From Candidatus Sulfotelmatobacter sp. (GTDB lineage: Bacteria > Acidobacteriota > Terriglobia > Terriglobales > Acidobacteriaceae): a DNA stretch of 64,000 nt. The position numbers and the translations under genes are program-made. The stretch's first letter is position 1. Each line of letters starts with the position of its first letter. This document shows, one piece after another, positions 51,036 through 60,501 of the stretch. Below the pieces are notes generated by a model. It was given only the letters and a program-made list of their open reading frames with translations, did no database searches and was not told the origin of the DNA. The DNA lies in contig DASYBM010000004.1 in assembly GCA_036500765.1 (NCBI GenBank), positions 372,001 through 436,000 on the forward strand. The letters run 5' to 3'.

Positions 51036-53504
51036 GTGGCTCGATTGCGTCACAACCAATGGTGGGTGCTCGCACTAGGCGTGCTGTGCGGGTTTCTGTG
51101 CGGTACTTCGTCGATAGCGGCTTTTCCCCGACAGGCCACTCCTGCGGCTTCGGATAATGCGGACAAGCCGACGCCTCCGACGCCGCAGAAATCCGCGCCG
51201 GCTACCCCGAAAACTTCGTCACCGAAAACTTCTGCTGCATCTGGCAAAGCCGCCGTAGCACAAACTCCGGCGAAGAAGACAGGAGCCGCATCCAGTCGGG
51301 CCACTCCCTCCCATGCCTCTGCTGGTCGTACTTCTGCTAACCATGCTTCTGCCACCCACGCCGCGGTTGCGAAGAGGAGAAGGCGGGCGATGTCGCCGCG
51401 GGTACGGCGCATTCGGCAGGCGTTCGTCGCATCGACGACGCTTCGGCCCATGGCGCAGCGATTGATTCAGGATCGGTCGCCCGCCGGTTATTCCGGCGTG
51501 GAAGGCTATGCCCGGGCACACTCCAAAGAAGATGCTGGGGCTCTAGCATGGCTGGTTGTGGGATACGCGCGCGTGCTTGATCGCGATTGCGGCAAAGCTA
51601 TCGATCCCTTGAATCGCGCCAAGCCTCGCGCCGGCGATCTCGGCGACTATGTCGGCTATTATCTCGGAAGCTGCTACCTGCAAACCGGGCATCAGGCCGA
51701 GGGTCTGGCGACGCTTGCCAACTTTGAGACGACTTATCCGGATTCGCTGCTGGTTCGCGACGCGCACCTGAGTTATGCCAACGCGCTGGCGGCGGAAGGG
51801 CGCTCCGCGGAAGCTGTGGAGTTGCTGGAGAAAGATCGTCTGCCGGCGCGATCGGACTTCGAATTTGCTTTAGGCAAAGCCTACGCCGGCCTGGGTGAGA
51901 CGGCGAAAGCGGCCGAGGCGCTGGCGAACGTTTATTACAACATGCCGACTGCGGCAGAGGCGGATCCGGCTTACGCGGAATTGAAAAAACTGCGTCCGCT
52001 GCCGCCGGCAACTCCGACGCAACTCAAAACGCGGGCCGACTTGCTGATGAAGGCCAAGCGCTATAACGATGCCACCGACGTTTATCGCGAACTGGCCAGC
52101 CATGCGACTCCGGAGGGGCGTCCGGCGGCGGAGCTGGCGCTGGCCGATGCGCTGCATCGCAGTGGAAGAAACCGCGAAGCCAAGGCGGAATTGACGACGC
52201 TCCCGGGCGCGAGCAACGATCAGATGGCGCATCGCTTGTACATTCTCGGGGAAGTGGCGTGGTCATCGGACGAGAACGAAGCGTTCTATCGGAGCGTGGA
52301 CGAGTTGCGACAGAGCGCGCCGACGAGCGCCTGGCTGGAATCGGCGCTGCTGTCGGCGGCGAATCTGCATCTGGTGCATCACGAATATGACCAGGCATTG
52401 GCCGCGTTCGGCGAACTTCAGGTGCGGTTTCCTAAGGGTTCGCATGCGTCCTATGCGCACTGGAAGGCGGCGTGGCTCACGCTGCGGTTCGGCCGCAACG
52501 ATGAAGCGAAGAAACTTTTCGACGAACAGATCGCTCTGTATCCGGGAGGCAACGAGACCTCCGCGGCGCTCTATTGGCGGGCGCGTTTGGCGGAGGAAGA
52601 TAAGCAGCCCGCCATGGCTCGGGCTTATTACCAGAAATTGTCTGAACGCTTCAAGAATTATTATTATGCCGAGCTGGGACGGGAGCGGTTGAAGAAACTT
52701 CCCGCCGGCGACGATCCTCCCGGCGAATATGCGCTGCTTGATCGCATTCCAGCGCTCGAGCACGGCGAGAAAATAACGCTGGCCGAACCTCCGGCGGACG
52801 ATCTGCACTTGCAAAAGGCGGAGTTGCTCGGGAATGGAGGGCTGGTCGATTTTGCCGTGCGCGAGTTGCAGGCCGCTGCCAACGCCGACGGCGGCAACTG
52901 GGGGCCGGCGGAGACGGCGCAGCTTTACACCGACACCGGCCATTACGATCGCGCCATCGAGGTGATGAAGCATTCCGTCCCTAGTTATTTCGCGGTCGAC
53001 ATTCCAACCTTGCCGCGGGCCTATTGGGAGGCGCTGTTTCCGCGGCCTTATTGGGCCGATCTGAAAAGATTTTCGATGGCCAATGGGCTCGATCCGTATC
53101 TGGTGGCGTCGCTGATTCGCCAGGAGTCGGAGTTTAATCCGGTCGCGGTTTCGCGCGCCAATGCGGTGGGGCTGATGCAGTTACTGCCGAAAACCGGCAA
53201 GACTGTTGCTCATCAAGTCGAGCTGAAACGTTATAGCTCGACTCAGCTATTTACTCCGACCGTTAATTTGGAACTGGGCACGCGGTATTTTCGCGGAATG
53301 GTCGACCGGTTCGGCGGATCGTTCGAGCACGCACTCGCCGCCTACAACGCCGGTTCCGATCGCGTTGAGGAATGGATGGGGCAAGGGAAGTATCGCGACA
53401 CGACTGAGTTTGTGGAGTCGATTCCATTCACCGAAACGCGGGATTATGTACAGGCGATTTTGCGCAATGCCGCGGTGTATAAGCAGTTGTACGGCACGCC
53501 GTGA
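51036..53504 (+). CDS. Soluble lytic murein transglycosylase with TPR repeats
   Basis: The 822-residue protein has an N-terminal signal/anchor (WWVLALGVLCGFLCGTSSIAAF), a long Ala/Ser/Pro/Lys-rich low-complexity stretch (to about 115), many TPR-type helices (about 130-640), and a C-terminal SLT goose-lysozyme domain. The catalytic glutamate is E697 in LIRQESEFNPVAVSRANAVGLMQLLP; YNAGSDRVEEW is the later signature. It cleaves peptidoglycan glycan strands to anhydromuropeptides, the substrate class of NagZ/AnmK earlier in the window. The start is GTG at 51036. The basic linker could contact the wall. Confidence 0.92.
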   Translation: MARLRHNQWWVLALGVLCGFLCGTSSIAAFPRQATPAASDNADKPTPPTPQKSAPATPKTSSPKTSAASGKAAVAQTPAKKTGAASSRATPSHASAGRTSANHASATHAAVAKRRRRAMSPRVRRIRQAFVASTTLRPMAQRLIQDRSPAGYSGVEGYARAHSKEDAGALAWLVVGYARVLDRDCGKAIDPLNRAKPRAGDLGDYVGYYLGSCYLQTGHQAEGLATLANFETTYPDSLLVRDAHLSYANALAAEGRSAEAVELLEKDRLPARSDFEFALGKAYAGLGETAKAAEALANVYYNMPTAAEADPAYAELKKLRPLPPATPTQLKTRADLLMKAKRYNDATDVYRELASHATPEGRPAAELALADALHRSGRNREAKAELTTLPGASNDQMAHRLYILGEVAWSSDENEAFYRSVDELRQSAPTSAWLESALLSAANLHLVHHEYDQALAAFGELQVRFPKGSHASYAHWKAAWLTLRFGRNDEAKKLFDEQIALYPGGNETSAALYWRARLAEEDKQPAMARAYYQKLSERFKNYYYAELGRERLKKLPAGDDPPGEYALLDRIPALEHGEKITLAEPPADDLHLQKAELLGNGGLVDFAVRELQAAANADGGNWGPAETAQLYTDTGHYDRAIEVMKHSVPSYFAVDIPTLPRAYWEALFPRPYWADLKRFSMANGLDPYLVASLIRQESEFNPVAVSRANAVGLMQLLPKTGKTVAHQVELKRYSSTQLFTPTVNLELGTRYFRGMVDRFGGSFEHALAAYNAGSDRVEEWMGQGKYRDTTEFVESIPFTETRDYVQAILRNAAVYKQLYGTP

Positions 53505-53543
53505 AATATGCGCCGGTGCGCAGTCTCTTCCGGCGCGAGCTTA

Positions 53544-53786
53544 CTAGGTTGAAGTTTTCTGTGCGTGCTGATGCTTCGCCAATAATCGTATGGCCTGAGG
53601 GTCGCCCGCAGCAGCTTCTTTGGCAGTCTGTGCGGGGGTCTCGAGAGCTTCCTGCGAGAGAGCTTTCGCGGCACTGCTGATCTGCACTGTGTCCACCGGG
53701 ATGGGCTGCGCCGATGCTTTTGCGGGCGCCGGAGGGGCCGCCGCAGCAGGTTGCGCGAATGTGAGGCTGTTAATAGAACTAAGCAT
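53544..53786 (-). CDS. Small hypothetical protein with DTVQIS motif
   Basis: An 80-residue protein: MLSSINSLTFAQPAAAAPPAP, then PIPVDTVQISSAAKALSQEALETPAQTAKEAAAGDPQAIRLLAKHQH. A DTVxIS-AAK segment is frequent in small flagellar-type regulators such as FlgM-like proteins and in related hypotheticals, but no flagellar gene is nearby. AGGAG precedes the ATG (minus strand) at 9-10 bases, a good site. The Ala-rich composition suggests flexible or helical structure. I do not assign function. Confidence 0.6.
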   Translation of the reverse strand: MLSSINSLTFAQPAAAAPPAPAKASAQPIPVDTVQISSAAKALSQEALETPAQTAKEAAAGDPQAIRLLAKHQHAQKTST

Positions 53787-53915
53787 GAGATTATTCTCCT
53801 GCTGACCCTATCGGCAGAAAGCCTAACGGGCTTGAGTGCACGAGATACTCACTAGCGATAATCCCGGCTCCTATCACCTCCAGGTCCCTATGAGTAAGGA
53901 GCTAAGAATGTTGGG

Positions 53916-54419
53916 CTAAGAATGTTGGTCCAAAGGATGCGGCCTCGCCCACAGGATTTCGATCACCAGCAGCGAGGCCCCGATAACAATTGCGCTGTCC
54001 GCCAGATTGAACACCGGCCACTGATACTGCTTGTAATAGACGAGCAGAAAGTCGACGACGCTCCCGCTGGCCACGCGGTCCCAGAGGTTTCCGACGGCAC
54101 CGCCCAGAATCAATGACAATGCGATGCCGGTGACGGTAATTCCGCTGGTCTGCTTCCAAAGCAGAACCGAGACGATCACCATGGCGACGGTAGAGAAGGC
54201 GATCAACATTGCGATCTTCCAGTGCGACGGAGATTCGGCGAAGAGGCTGAAGGCCGCGCCGGTGTTTTCGGTATGCGTGAGCCGGAAAAATCCGGGGATG
54301 ATCTGGATGTGCGAGTACATCGCGATGTGGGCGGCGACTAGGCGCTTACTCCAGCGGTCGAGCCCAACCACGAGCAGGGCGATTACAAAGTGAGTGACGC
54401 GGGCGGAATTACGGGTCAT
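53916..54419 (-). CDS. lspA: Lipoprotein signal peptidase
   Basis: This 167-residue inner-membrane aspartyl peptidase removes the signal peptide from diacylglyceryl prolipoproteins. Four transmembrane helices are visible. The catalytic aspartates are in GNLWDRVASGSVVDFLLVYY and VFNLADSAIVIG, both conserved family motifs. It stands 82 bp after ileS on the same strand, a classic ileS-lspA pair. The lipoprotein at 20920 and the solute-binding protein at 8535 are among its probable substrates. Confidence 0.94.
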   Translation of the reverse strand: MTRNSARVTHFVIALLVVGLDRWSKRLVAAHIAMYSHIQIIPGFFRLTHTENTGAAFSLFAESPSHWKIAMLIAFSTVAMVIVSVLLWKQTSGITVTGIALSLILGGAVGNLWDRVASGSVVDFLLVYYKQYQWPVFNLADSAIVIGASLLVIEILWARPHPLDQHS

Positions 54420-54501
54420 TCGGTTCCTGAAAACATACCCCGCAACATGGCGTTGCGGATCGTCCGCAGAGCGGAGCCGGTTCGAGACGGAGCTGATGAC
54501 T

Positions 54502-57360
54502 TCACCGAGCCGTCTCCGCGGCGATTTCTTTGAGCGCGGCGCTGCAACGCTCGCAGACGGTGGGATAGGTATGGTCTTCGCCGACGTGGGTAGAGTAATT
54601 CCAGCAGCGCTCGCACTTCGCGCCGTCGGCCTTTTTCACTTCGATGGATACGCCGCCACTCCCGTTCCCCGTGCCCTGCACGAGCGTCACTGCCGAGACG
54701 ATGAATAAGTAGCGCAGCTCGCCGGCATGACGCTTCAGCACGGAATACACCGGATCGGAGGTCGTGATTACCAGCTGCGCTTCCAGGCTTTTTCCGATGC
54801 GCTTGCTGTTGCGCGCCTCTTCCAATGCTTTCAATGCCTGTTCGCGCACGGCAAGAAGCGTGGTCCAATCCTGCTGTTGCGGGTCGTCTTCAGTCGCTGA
54901 AGAACTACCGAGTACGTCGGCGGCATCCGGGAAGGCCGCGACATGTACACTCTCAGGGCGATTGGGCATCTTCGGCAGGTGCTGCCAGACCTCTTCACAA
55001 GTAAAGCTCAGAATGGGCGCCAGCAGGCGGGCCGCGGCCTCGCCGATGCGCCAGACCGCGGTTTGCGCCGATCGGCGCCCGGCTGAATTCGGAGCGTAGG
55101 TGTATAGCCGGTCTTTGATGACATCGAAGTAAAACGCGCTCAGCTCGACTACGCAAAAATGATTGACGCGATGGTAGATTTTGTGAAAGGCAAATTCGTC
55201 ATACCACTTGCGGACATCCCGCACCAGCGCCGAGGTCTGGCGAAGCATGTACTGATCCAGCGGATCGAGCTTTTCGAAGGGCACGGCGTTCGACTGCGGA
55301 TCAAAATCGTATAAGTTTCCCAGCGCGTTCTTGAATAGCTTGTTGCGAATCTCGCGATAGTTCTCGGCGACGCGCTGCATCAGCGCTTCGGAGCCGACGA
55401 CATCTTCGCGGAAATCGACCGAGGCGACCCACAGGCGCACAACTTCTGCGCCCAGCCGGCTCGAGATGTCGACGGGATCGACATCGTTGCCGCGCGACTT
55501 CGACATGGCCTGGCCTTTTTCGTCGAGCGTCCATCCGGGCGTAACCACGCCCTTGTAGGGCGGCGTGCCGTGGGTGCCCATGGCGCAGAGCAGGGAAGAC
55601 TGAAACCATCCGCGGTATTGGTCTCCGCCTTCGAGATAGAGATCGGAAGGCCAGGGATAGTCGGGTTCGTCAGCCGTCTTTTCCTCGGCAATAAGTGCCA
55701 GGTAACTCGCGCCCGATTCCAGCCACACATCGAAGATGTCGGTTTCTTTTTCGAACTTCGCGCCGCCGCAATGCGGGCATTTTGTTTCTGCGGGGAGAAT
55801 TGTGTCGGACTCTGGGGTAAACCAGGCATCGGCGCCGGACTTGGCAAAAAGCTCCACAACTTTGGCGTTGACCGCGTGATTGTTGAGCGGCTTGCCGCAG
55901 GCCTCGCACAGGAAAACGGCAATGGGCACGCCCCAGACTCGTTGACGCGAGATGCACCAATCCGGGCGCGTCGCGATCATGTTCGAGAGGCGCTCTTCGC
56001 CCCACGCTGGGTCCCATTTCACTTTCTTGATTTCTTCCAGGGTGCGGGTGCGGAGGGTGTCTTCTCTTCCCCGTCCACCGGGCATGGGGGTTTCCATCGA
56101 GATGAACCACTGCTCGGTGGCACGGAAGATTACCGGATTGTGACAGCGCCAGCAGTGGGGATAGGTATGCTCGATCTTGTCCGCGTGGAGCAAGGCTCCG
56201 CGGGACCGCAACAATTCGACGATGATCGGATTGGCTTTGAAGACATACTGGCCGGTGTACTCCGGCAGGCCGTTGCGGAGGATGCCTTTTTCATCGACGT
56301 TGCTGGCGGCGTCGAGGCCATATTTCATGCCAGTGATGAAGTCCTCCGCGCCGTGCGATGGCGCGGTGTGGACGACGCCGGTGCCGGTGTCCATAGTGAC
56401 GTAGTCGGCAAGCACGCCCAGAATCTTGCGATCCAGAAAGGGATGCTGGAAGTTCAGGCGCTCCATCTTTCGGCCGGGGAAGTGCGCGAGTTCTTTGGGA
56501 TCGGCGAAGTCGCACTTCTGCGCAACTTCCGAGGCCAGTTTCGACGCAACGATATAAACTTCGCGGCCGGATTCCAGCGCGACGTACTCTTCGTCGGGAT
56601 GAAAGGCCACGGCCATGGAGGCGGGCAGGGTCCATGGAGTGGTGGTCCAGATGATCGTCGAAATTGTTTTTCCGGCGAGCGCCGCATCAATGGTAGTCGG
56701 ATCGTCGAGCAGCGCGTACTTCACCCACACGGTTGGGCTGGTGTGATTCTCGTATTCGACTTCGGCCTCGGCCAGCGCGGTTTCGTCGTGCATGCACCAG
56801 TAGACGGCGCGCAGGCCTTTGTAGACGAATCCCTTCTCATAAAAAGCGAAGAACGTCGAAAGCACCACCGACTCGTACTGCGGATTCATGGTGGCGTAGG
56901 GGCGGTCAAAACGGCCGAAGACGCCGATGCGCTTGAATTGGTTGCGCTGGAGATCAAGAAATTTCTGGGCGTATTTGCGGCACTCGGCGCGCACGTCGCT
57001 CGGGCGCATTTGCAGCTTCCTGCCGCCCAGTTCTTTATCTACTTTGATCTCGATGGGCAAGCCGTGGCAGTCCCAGCCGGGCACGTAAGGCGCGTCAAAT
57101 CCCGCCATAGTCTTCGACTTGACGATGAAATCCTTGAGGCACTTATTCAGCGCCGTGCCCATATGGATGGGGCCGCTGGTGTAGGGCGGACCGTCGTGCA
57201 GGGTGTAGCGCGGCGCTCCTTTTCTGGCCTGCCGGATACGCTCGTAAATCCTCATCTGCTCCCAGCGTTCCAGCATTTTGGGCTCGTTCTGGGGCAGATT
57301 GGCCTTCATGGGGAAGGCGGTTTTCGGCAGGTTGATGGTGGCCTTCAGTTCAAGCGGCAC
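54502..57360 (-). CDS. ileS: Isoleucyl-tRNA synthetase
   Basis: The 952-residue class I synthetase charges tRNA-Ile. The HIGH motif reads HMGT in PPYTSGPIHMGTALNKCLKD, and KMSKS reads AMSKS in DEKGQAMSKSRGND. The CP1 editing domain (about 200-410) holds TIIWTTTPWTLPASMAV and GTGVVHTAPSHGAEDF, which hydrolyse Val-tRNA. The C-terminal zinc pair is CERCWNYSTHVG and CERCSAALK. The length is normal for the bacterial eubacterial-type enzyme. Start ATG 57360; a 480-bp gene-free region precedes it. Confidence 0.97.
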   Translation of the reverse strand: MPLELKATINLPKTAFPMKANLPQNEPKMLERWEQMRIYERIRQARKGAPRYTLHDGPPYTSGPIHMGTALNKCLKDFIVKSKTMAGFDAPYVPGWDCHGLPIEIKVDKELGGRKLQMRPSDVRAECRKYAQKFLDLQRNQFKRIGVFGRFDRPYATMNPQYESVVLSTFFAFYEKGFVYKGLRAVYWCMHDETALAEAEVEYENHTSPTVWVKYALLDDPTTIDAALAGKTISTIIWTTTPWTLPASMAVAFHPDEEYVALESGREVYIVASKLASEVAQKCDFADPKELAHFPGRKMERLNFQHPFLDRKILGVLADYVTMDTGTGVVHTAPSHGAEDFITGMKYGLDAASNVDEKGILRNGLPEYTGQYVFKANPIIVELLRSRGALLHADKIEHTYPHCWRCHNPVIFRATEQWFISMETPMPGGRGREDTLRTRTLEEIKKVKWDPAWGEERLSNMIATRPDWCISRQRVWGVPIAVFLCEACGKPLNNHAVNAKVVELFAKSGADAWFTPESDTILPAETKCPHCGGAKFEKETDIFDVWLESGASYLALIAEEKTADEPDYPWPSDLYLEGGDQYRGWFQSSLLCAMGTHGTPPYKGVVTPGWTLDEKGQAMSKSRGNDVDPVDISSRLGAEVVRLWVASVDFREDVVGSEALMQRVAENYREIRNKLFKNALGNLYDFDPQSNAVPFEKLDPLDQYMLRQTSALVRDVRKWYDEFAFHKIYHRVNHFCVVELSAFYFDVIKDRLYTYAPNSAGRRSAQTAVWRIGEAAARLLAPILSFTCEEVWQHLPKMPNRPESVHVAAFPDAADVLGSSSATEDDPQQQDWTTLLAVREQALKALEEARNSKRIGKSLEAQLVITTSDPVYSVLKRHAGELRYLFIVSAVTLVQGTGNGSGGVSIEVKKADGAKCERCWNYSTHVGEDHTYPTVCERCSAALKEIAAETAR

Positions 57361-57842
57361 TCAGTCGCGTCCTCTCAAATGGTTGAATCCTTTCATTATA
57401 GGGAGCAAAGCGGGGGAACGTCCATGTATGCACTGGATGGATTACGACCAAGTTCGCAGGGGTCGTTACAACCGTCAAAACCGTCCGGAACATGCACAGT
57501 ACTCGGCGACCGCGACCGGAAATCCCTCGACCTGGCCCGTCCTTGCGGGAGGGAATAATTTTCTAAACTTGTTAAGCACAATGAAATGCACTGTTGAAAT
57601 CACTCCGTTAGGGGTACAATTTTAAGTGGGAGAGAGAGCCGTTTGACATACTTGGACTGATGTTGGCGGGATCGGTATCTCTTTACGAAATCGACACGAG
57701 AACGAAGCAACTTGCCGCCACTGTCGCTCATCTGTGTAGAGGATAGACGAACAGAGAGAAAAGCCGGCTCAATCTGCAACTGAATTAGGGACTTCGGTCC
57801 AATATCCAAGACGTGCAAACCGGAAACATGGGATCCGAACCA
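57361..57842. other. Intergenic region between divergent ileS and tonB
   Basis: About 480 bp without a supported gene. TTGAAA (57594-57599) and TACAAT (57615-57620), 15 bp apart, form a possible promoter for the tonB-like gene. A 28-codon frame at 57660-57746 was seen and not accepted. A T-box leader for ileS could lie on the minus side, but I could not recognise its specifier or AGGGTGGNACCGCG sequence. Confidence 0.4.
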
Positions 57843-58823
57843 ATGAATTCGAACGGCCCCGGTACCGAGCCAGAGCTTCACCTACTCATCACCGACAAAG
57901 GTTTTGAAGAGCCCCTTTACAGGTCCCTGATTCGGGGATTGGACGATTTCTTCTTCCCCAAGAAGTTGCCGCCTCTCGTACTCCAATCTAAACCCGAACC
58001 TGTCAAAGATATCTGGGGTTTCTACTCGTATTGGAAGGTCGGGGCTCTGGGCGCCGCAGGCTACTACGTTCTATTGGGCGTCATTGTGGTGGTTGCAGTG
58101 TTTATCGGCCGCCGGATTGTCAACGCGGCTCCGGCGCCAAAGGCGACTGTAACCCTGGTCGATCCGGGCGATCTGCCCCCGCTGAAGGAATCGAAAACCC
58201 AGGTGGGCGGCGGCGGTGGCGGCGGCGATCGCGATGTGTTGCAGGCCAGCCGGGGCAAACTGCCGAAACTATCGATGACCCAGATTACGCCTCCCGCAGT
58301 GGTGTTGCACAACGAGCAGCCCAAGCTCGCGGTCGAGCCGACGATTGTGGTTCCTCCGCAGGTGCAATTGGCTTCCAACAACATGCCGAACCTGGGCGAT
58401 CCCATGGCCCATGCCGTGTTGCCGTCGAACGGCACGGGTTCGGGCGCCGGCATTGGTTCGGGCAGTGGCGGTGGCGTGGGATCCGGCAAAGGACCTGGCT
58501 TCGGGCCTGGTGAAGGCGGCGGTACCGGCGGCGGAATCTTCCATGTCGGCGGCGGAGTCAGCCCGCCGCGGCCCATCTATAACCCCGAACCAGAATTTTC
58601 CGAGGAAGCTCGAAAAGCCAAGTATCAGGGTGTTTGCACTCTTGGATTAATCGTCGGGACCGATGGCCGCCCCAGCAACATTCGTGTGCTCAGCAGTTTG
58701 GGCATGGGCCTCGACGAAAGAGCGATCGAAGCCGTAAAGAACTGGAAGTTTGAGCCCGCCATGAAAGATGGACACCCTGTGCGTGTCGAGATCGCTGTGG
58801 AAGTCGACTTCCACCTGTACTGA
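57843..58823 (+). CDS. TonB-type energy transducer with glycine-rich linker
   Basis: The 326-residue protein has a cytoplasmic N-terminal segment of about 70 residues (KGFEEPLYRSLIRGLDDFFFPKKLPP), one membrane helix (about 76-94, AAGYYVLLGVIVVVAVFIG), a linker, and a C-terminal TonB domain (about 245-326; EEARKAKYQGVCTLGLIVGTDGRPSNIRVLSSLGMGLDERAIEAV). TonB carries proton-motive energy to outer-membrane receptors. The linker contains Gly/Ser tracts (GTGSGAGIGSGSGGG) where classic TonB is proline-rich. GTG 57813 and ATG 57828 are possible earlier starts. No ExbBD genes are in view. Confidence 0.8.
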   Translation: MNSNGPGTEPELHLLITDKGFEEPLYRSLIRGLDDFFFPKKLPPLVLQSKPEPVKDIWGFYSYWKVGALGAAGYYVLLGVIVVVAVFIGRRIVNAAPAPKATVTLVDPGDLPPLKESKTQVGGGGGGGDRDVLQASRGKLPKLSMTQITPPAVVLHNEQPKLAVEPTIVVPPQVQLASNNMPNLGDPMAHAVLPSNGTGSGAGIGSGSGGGVGSGKGPGFGPGEGGGTGGGIFHVGGGVSPPRPIYNPEPEFSEEARKAKYQGVCTLGLIVGTDGRPSNIRVLSSLGMGLDERAIEAVKNWKFEPAMKDGHPVRVEIAVEVDFHLY

Positions 58824-58852
58824 GGCTGACGAGCAGACGAGTTACCCAGATT

Positions 58853-59545
58853 CTATTCCATTCGCAGTACCGCAAAGTGCCCGAGCTTCCGCTCGCGGAA
58901 TCCCAATCTTTTATAGACCTCAATCGCGCGCACATTGTCCTGCCGTGAGTGCAGAAAAGGGGTTTCTCCGCGCTCGCGAATTCGCCGCATCACTTTGGCC
59001 ATAAGGATCGCCGCATAGCCGTTGCCGGTATGATCCGGATGCGTGCACACCGCGCTCACTTCGGTGTGACCGGGAACTTTAAGGCGCTCCCCGGCCATGG
59101 CAACCAGCTTTCCACCGTCGCGGATGCCGACGTAGGCGCCCAGTTCGTGGGTGCGGGTGCTGAAAGGCCCGGGCTTGGTGAGGGCTGTAAGGGCGATCAT
59201 CTCGGCCGAATCATTCGGGCCAAGTTCTTGGATCGGAGGCGCCGGTTTTCCAACCGCATGCGGGACGATGCTGTTTTCGCAAATCATCTGAAGGAGTGGC
59301 GCTCCCGCAACGAAGTCCCATCCGGCGCGCGCTTCGTAAGCGGCATCCAGGAACAAGCCAACCGTTCCGCCGGCTTCAACCAATCCTGCCAAGGCTGCGT
59401 AGCCTTCGTCGTCAGCCTCGCTGAAAGCGCCCAGGGGCCCGACCTCGCGCACGAAGCGCCGTGCCCCGCCGAAGCTCTCGGCAAATTGCGCCTGCCGCGT
59501 GGTCAGGGCCTGCCAGATCACGTTGTCGAGTGGATGCATGATCAA
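58853..59545 (-). CDS. GNAT-family N-acetyltransferase
   Basis: The 230-residue protein ends with a GNAT domain of the FR47-like kind: ELGAYVGIRDGGKLVAMAGERL, EVSAVCTHPDHTGNGYAAILMAKVMRRI (motif A with a QxxGxG-like HTGNGY) and NVRAIEVYKRLGFRERK. The N-terminal half (LDNVIWQALTTRQAQFAESFGGARRFVREVGPL) is a separate acceptor-binding lobe seen in this group. It transfers an acetyl group from acetyl-CoA to an unknown amine. It follows murI on the same strand by 60 bp and may share its transcript. Confidence 0.8.
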   Translation of the reverse strand: MIMHPLDNVIWQALTTRQAQFAESFGGARRFVREVGPLGAFSEADDEGYAALAGLVEAGGTVGLFLDAAYEARAGWDFVAGAPLLQMICENSIVPHAVGKPAPPIQELGPNDSAEMIALTALTKPGPFSTRTHELGAYVGIRDGGKLVAMAGERLKVPGHTEVSAVCTHPDHTGNGYAAILMAKVMRRIRERGETPFLHSRQDNVRAIEVYKRLGFRERKLGHFAVLRME

Positions 59546-59605
59546 CAGCCCATACTGAGAATAATTCCGCGCGTTTCCATTCTCTATCCGATCCTTGCGT
59601 GCAAA

Positions 59606-60424
59606 CTATTCTTTAAGATCAATGGGCTGCACGTCTGCTATCGGACGGTTCAGGAATCGCTGTCCGAGGCGGCGGAATTTATCGACAGAGTCGGTGGCGA
59701 AGAATTTGAGGCGCGGGAGTGTGCGTCGTTCCTGTGCCTCCGAAGTTGCCGGCACCAGATGCTGCAACCGCGAAGCTACGGCGCGCGCCGTGGTCTCAGC
59801 CGAATCCACGATGCTGACGTGGCTCGGCGTCACACGATGCAGGAGCGGCTTGAGCAGCGGGTAGTGGGTGCAGCCCAGGACCAGGGTGTCGGCATCGCGA
59901 AATCCATCGGTGAATGCTTCTGTCAGATAAATGCGCGCGACCTGCTCGGTCACGGCATGGTCGATCCATCCCTCTTCCACCAGCGGAACCAGCAGAGGGC
60001 AAGCTTTCTCTTGAGCGTTCAGGCCCCGCGCCTCTAATGCCTTGCGATAGGCGTGGCTGCTGACGGTGGCCTCGGTTCCAATCACGACAATCTTCCGATT
60101 CTTCGTCGAGCGAGCTGCGGCTTCCGCGCCGGATTCGATCACGCCGACCACGGGAACATGCGCCGCGGCCGAGATGCGATCAAGCGCCAGCGCCGTCGCC
60201 GTATTACAGGCAATGACGAGAAGTTCCGCGCCCTGCGATTCGAGGTAGTGCGCCGCTTCAACGGCATAACGGGCTACGGTTTCAACCGACTTCGATCCGT
60301 AGGGCAGACGAGCAGTATCGCCAAAGTAAGCGTAATCGGCTGCGGGGATAAGCTCAAGTAAAGCTTTAAGGACGGTCAGACCGCCGAAGCCGGAGTCGAA
60401 GACGCCGATGGTGGGGTGCCTCAT
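59606..60424 (-). CDS. murI: Glutamate racemase
   Basis: The 272-residue cytoplasmic enzyme makes D-glutamate for peptidoglycan. Two catalytic cysteines are in IACNTATALALD and LVLGCTHYPLLKPL, and IGVFDSGFGGLTVLKALLELIP and YFGDTARLPYGSKS are the substrate motifs. ATG 60424 is selected, since MRHPTIGVFDSG is the typical N-terminus; the 20 upstream codons are not conserved. Divergent from the toxin/antitoxin module with only 77 bp between the start codons, so promoters must overlap closely. Confidence 0.95.
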   Translation of the reverse strand: MRHPTIGVFDSGFGGLTVLKALLELIPAADYAYFGDTARLPYGSKSVETVARYAVEAAHYLESQGAELLVIACNTATALALDRISAAAHVPVVGVIESGAEAAARSTKNRKIVVIGTEATVSSHAYRKALEARGLNAQEKACPLLVPLVEEGWIDHAVTEQVARIYLTEAFTDGFRDADTLVLGCTHYPLLKPLLHRVTPSHVSIVDSAETTARAVASRLQHLVPATSEAQERRTLPRLKFFATDSVDKFRRLGQRFLNRPIADVQPIDLKE

Positions 60425-60464
60425 CCATTTGCTCCGACGACTTTGAGCGCGGCTCGGGATGCGC

Positions 60465-60493
60465 TTGCAGGCCACACGAAACAAGTGTACACT
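60465..60493 (+). promoter_or_regulatory. Promoter and palindromic operator of the VapBC-like module
   Basis: TTGCAG (60465-60470) and TACACT (60488-60493) are 17 bp apart. The perfect palindrome AGTGTACACT (60484-60493) overlaps the -10 box, so antitoxin binding there would block polymerase. The -10 box ends eight bases before the ATG at 60502, so the message should be leaderless or nearly so. Inference from motifs. Confidence 0.5.
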
Positions 60494-60501
60494 ATTTCCG
60501 T

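Noticed and set aside
55570..57558. 662-codon open frame on the plus strand opposite ileS
   Set aside because: It mirrors the codons of the unmistakable ileS gene; in GC-rich DNA long antisense frames are expected. No motif, signal or ribosome-binding site was found.
57660..57746. 28-codon frame before the tonB-like gene
   Set aside because: Too short and without a ribosome-binding site or an attenuator-like structure to support a leader peptide.
57361..57842. T-box riboswitch for ileS
   Set aside because: The gene context would fit, but the conserved T-box core and a terminator/antiterminator pair could not be recognised on the minus strand.
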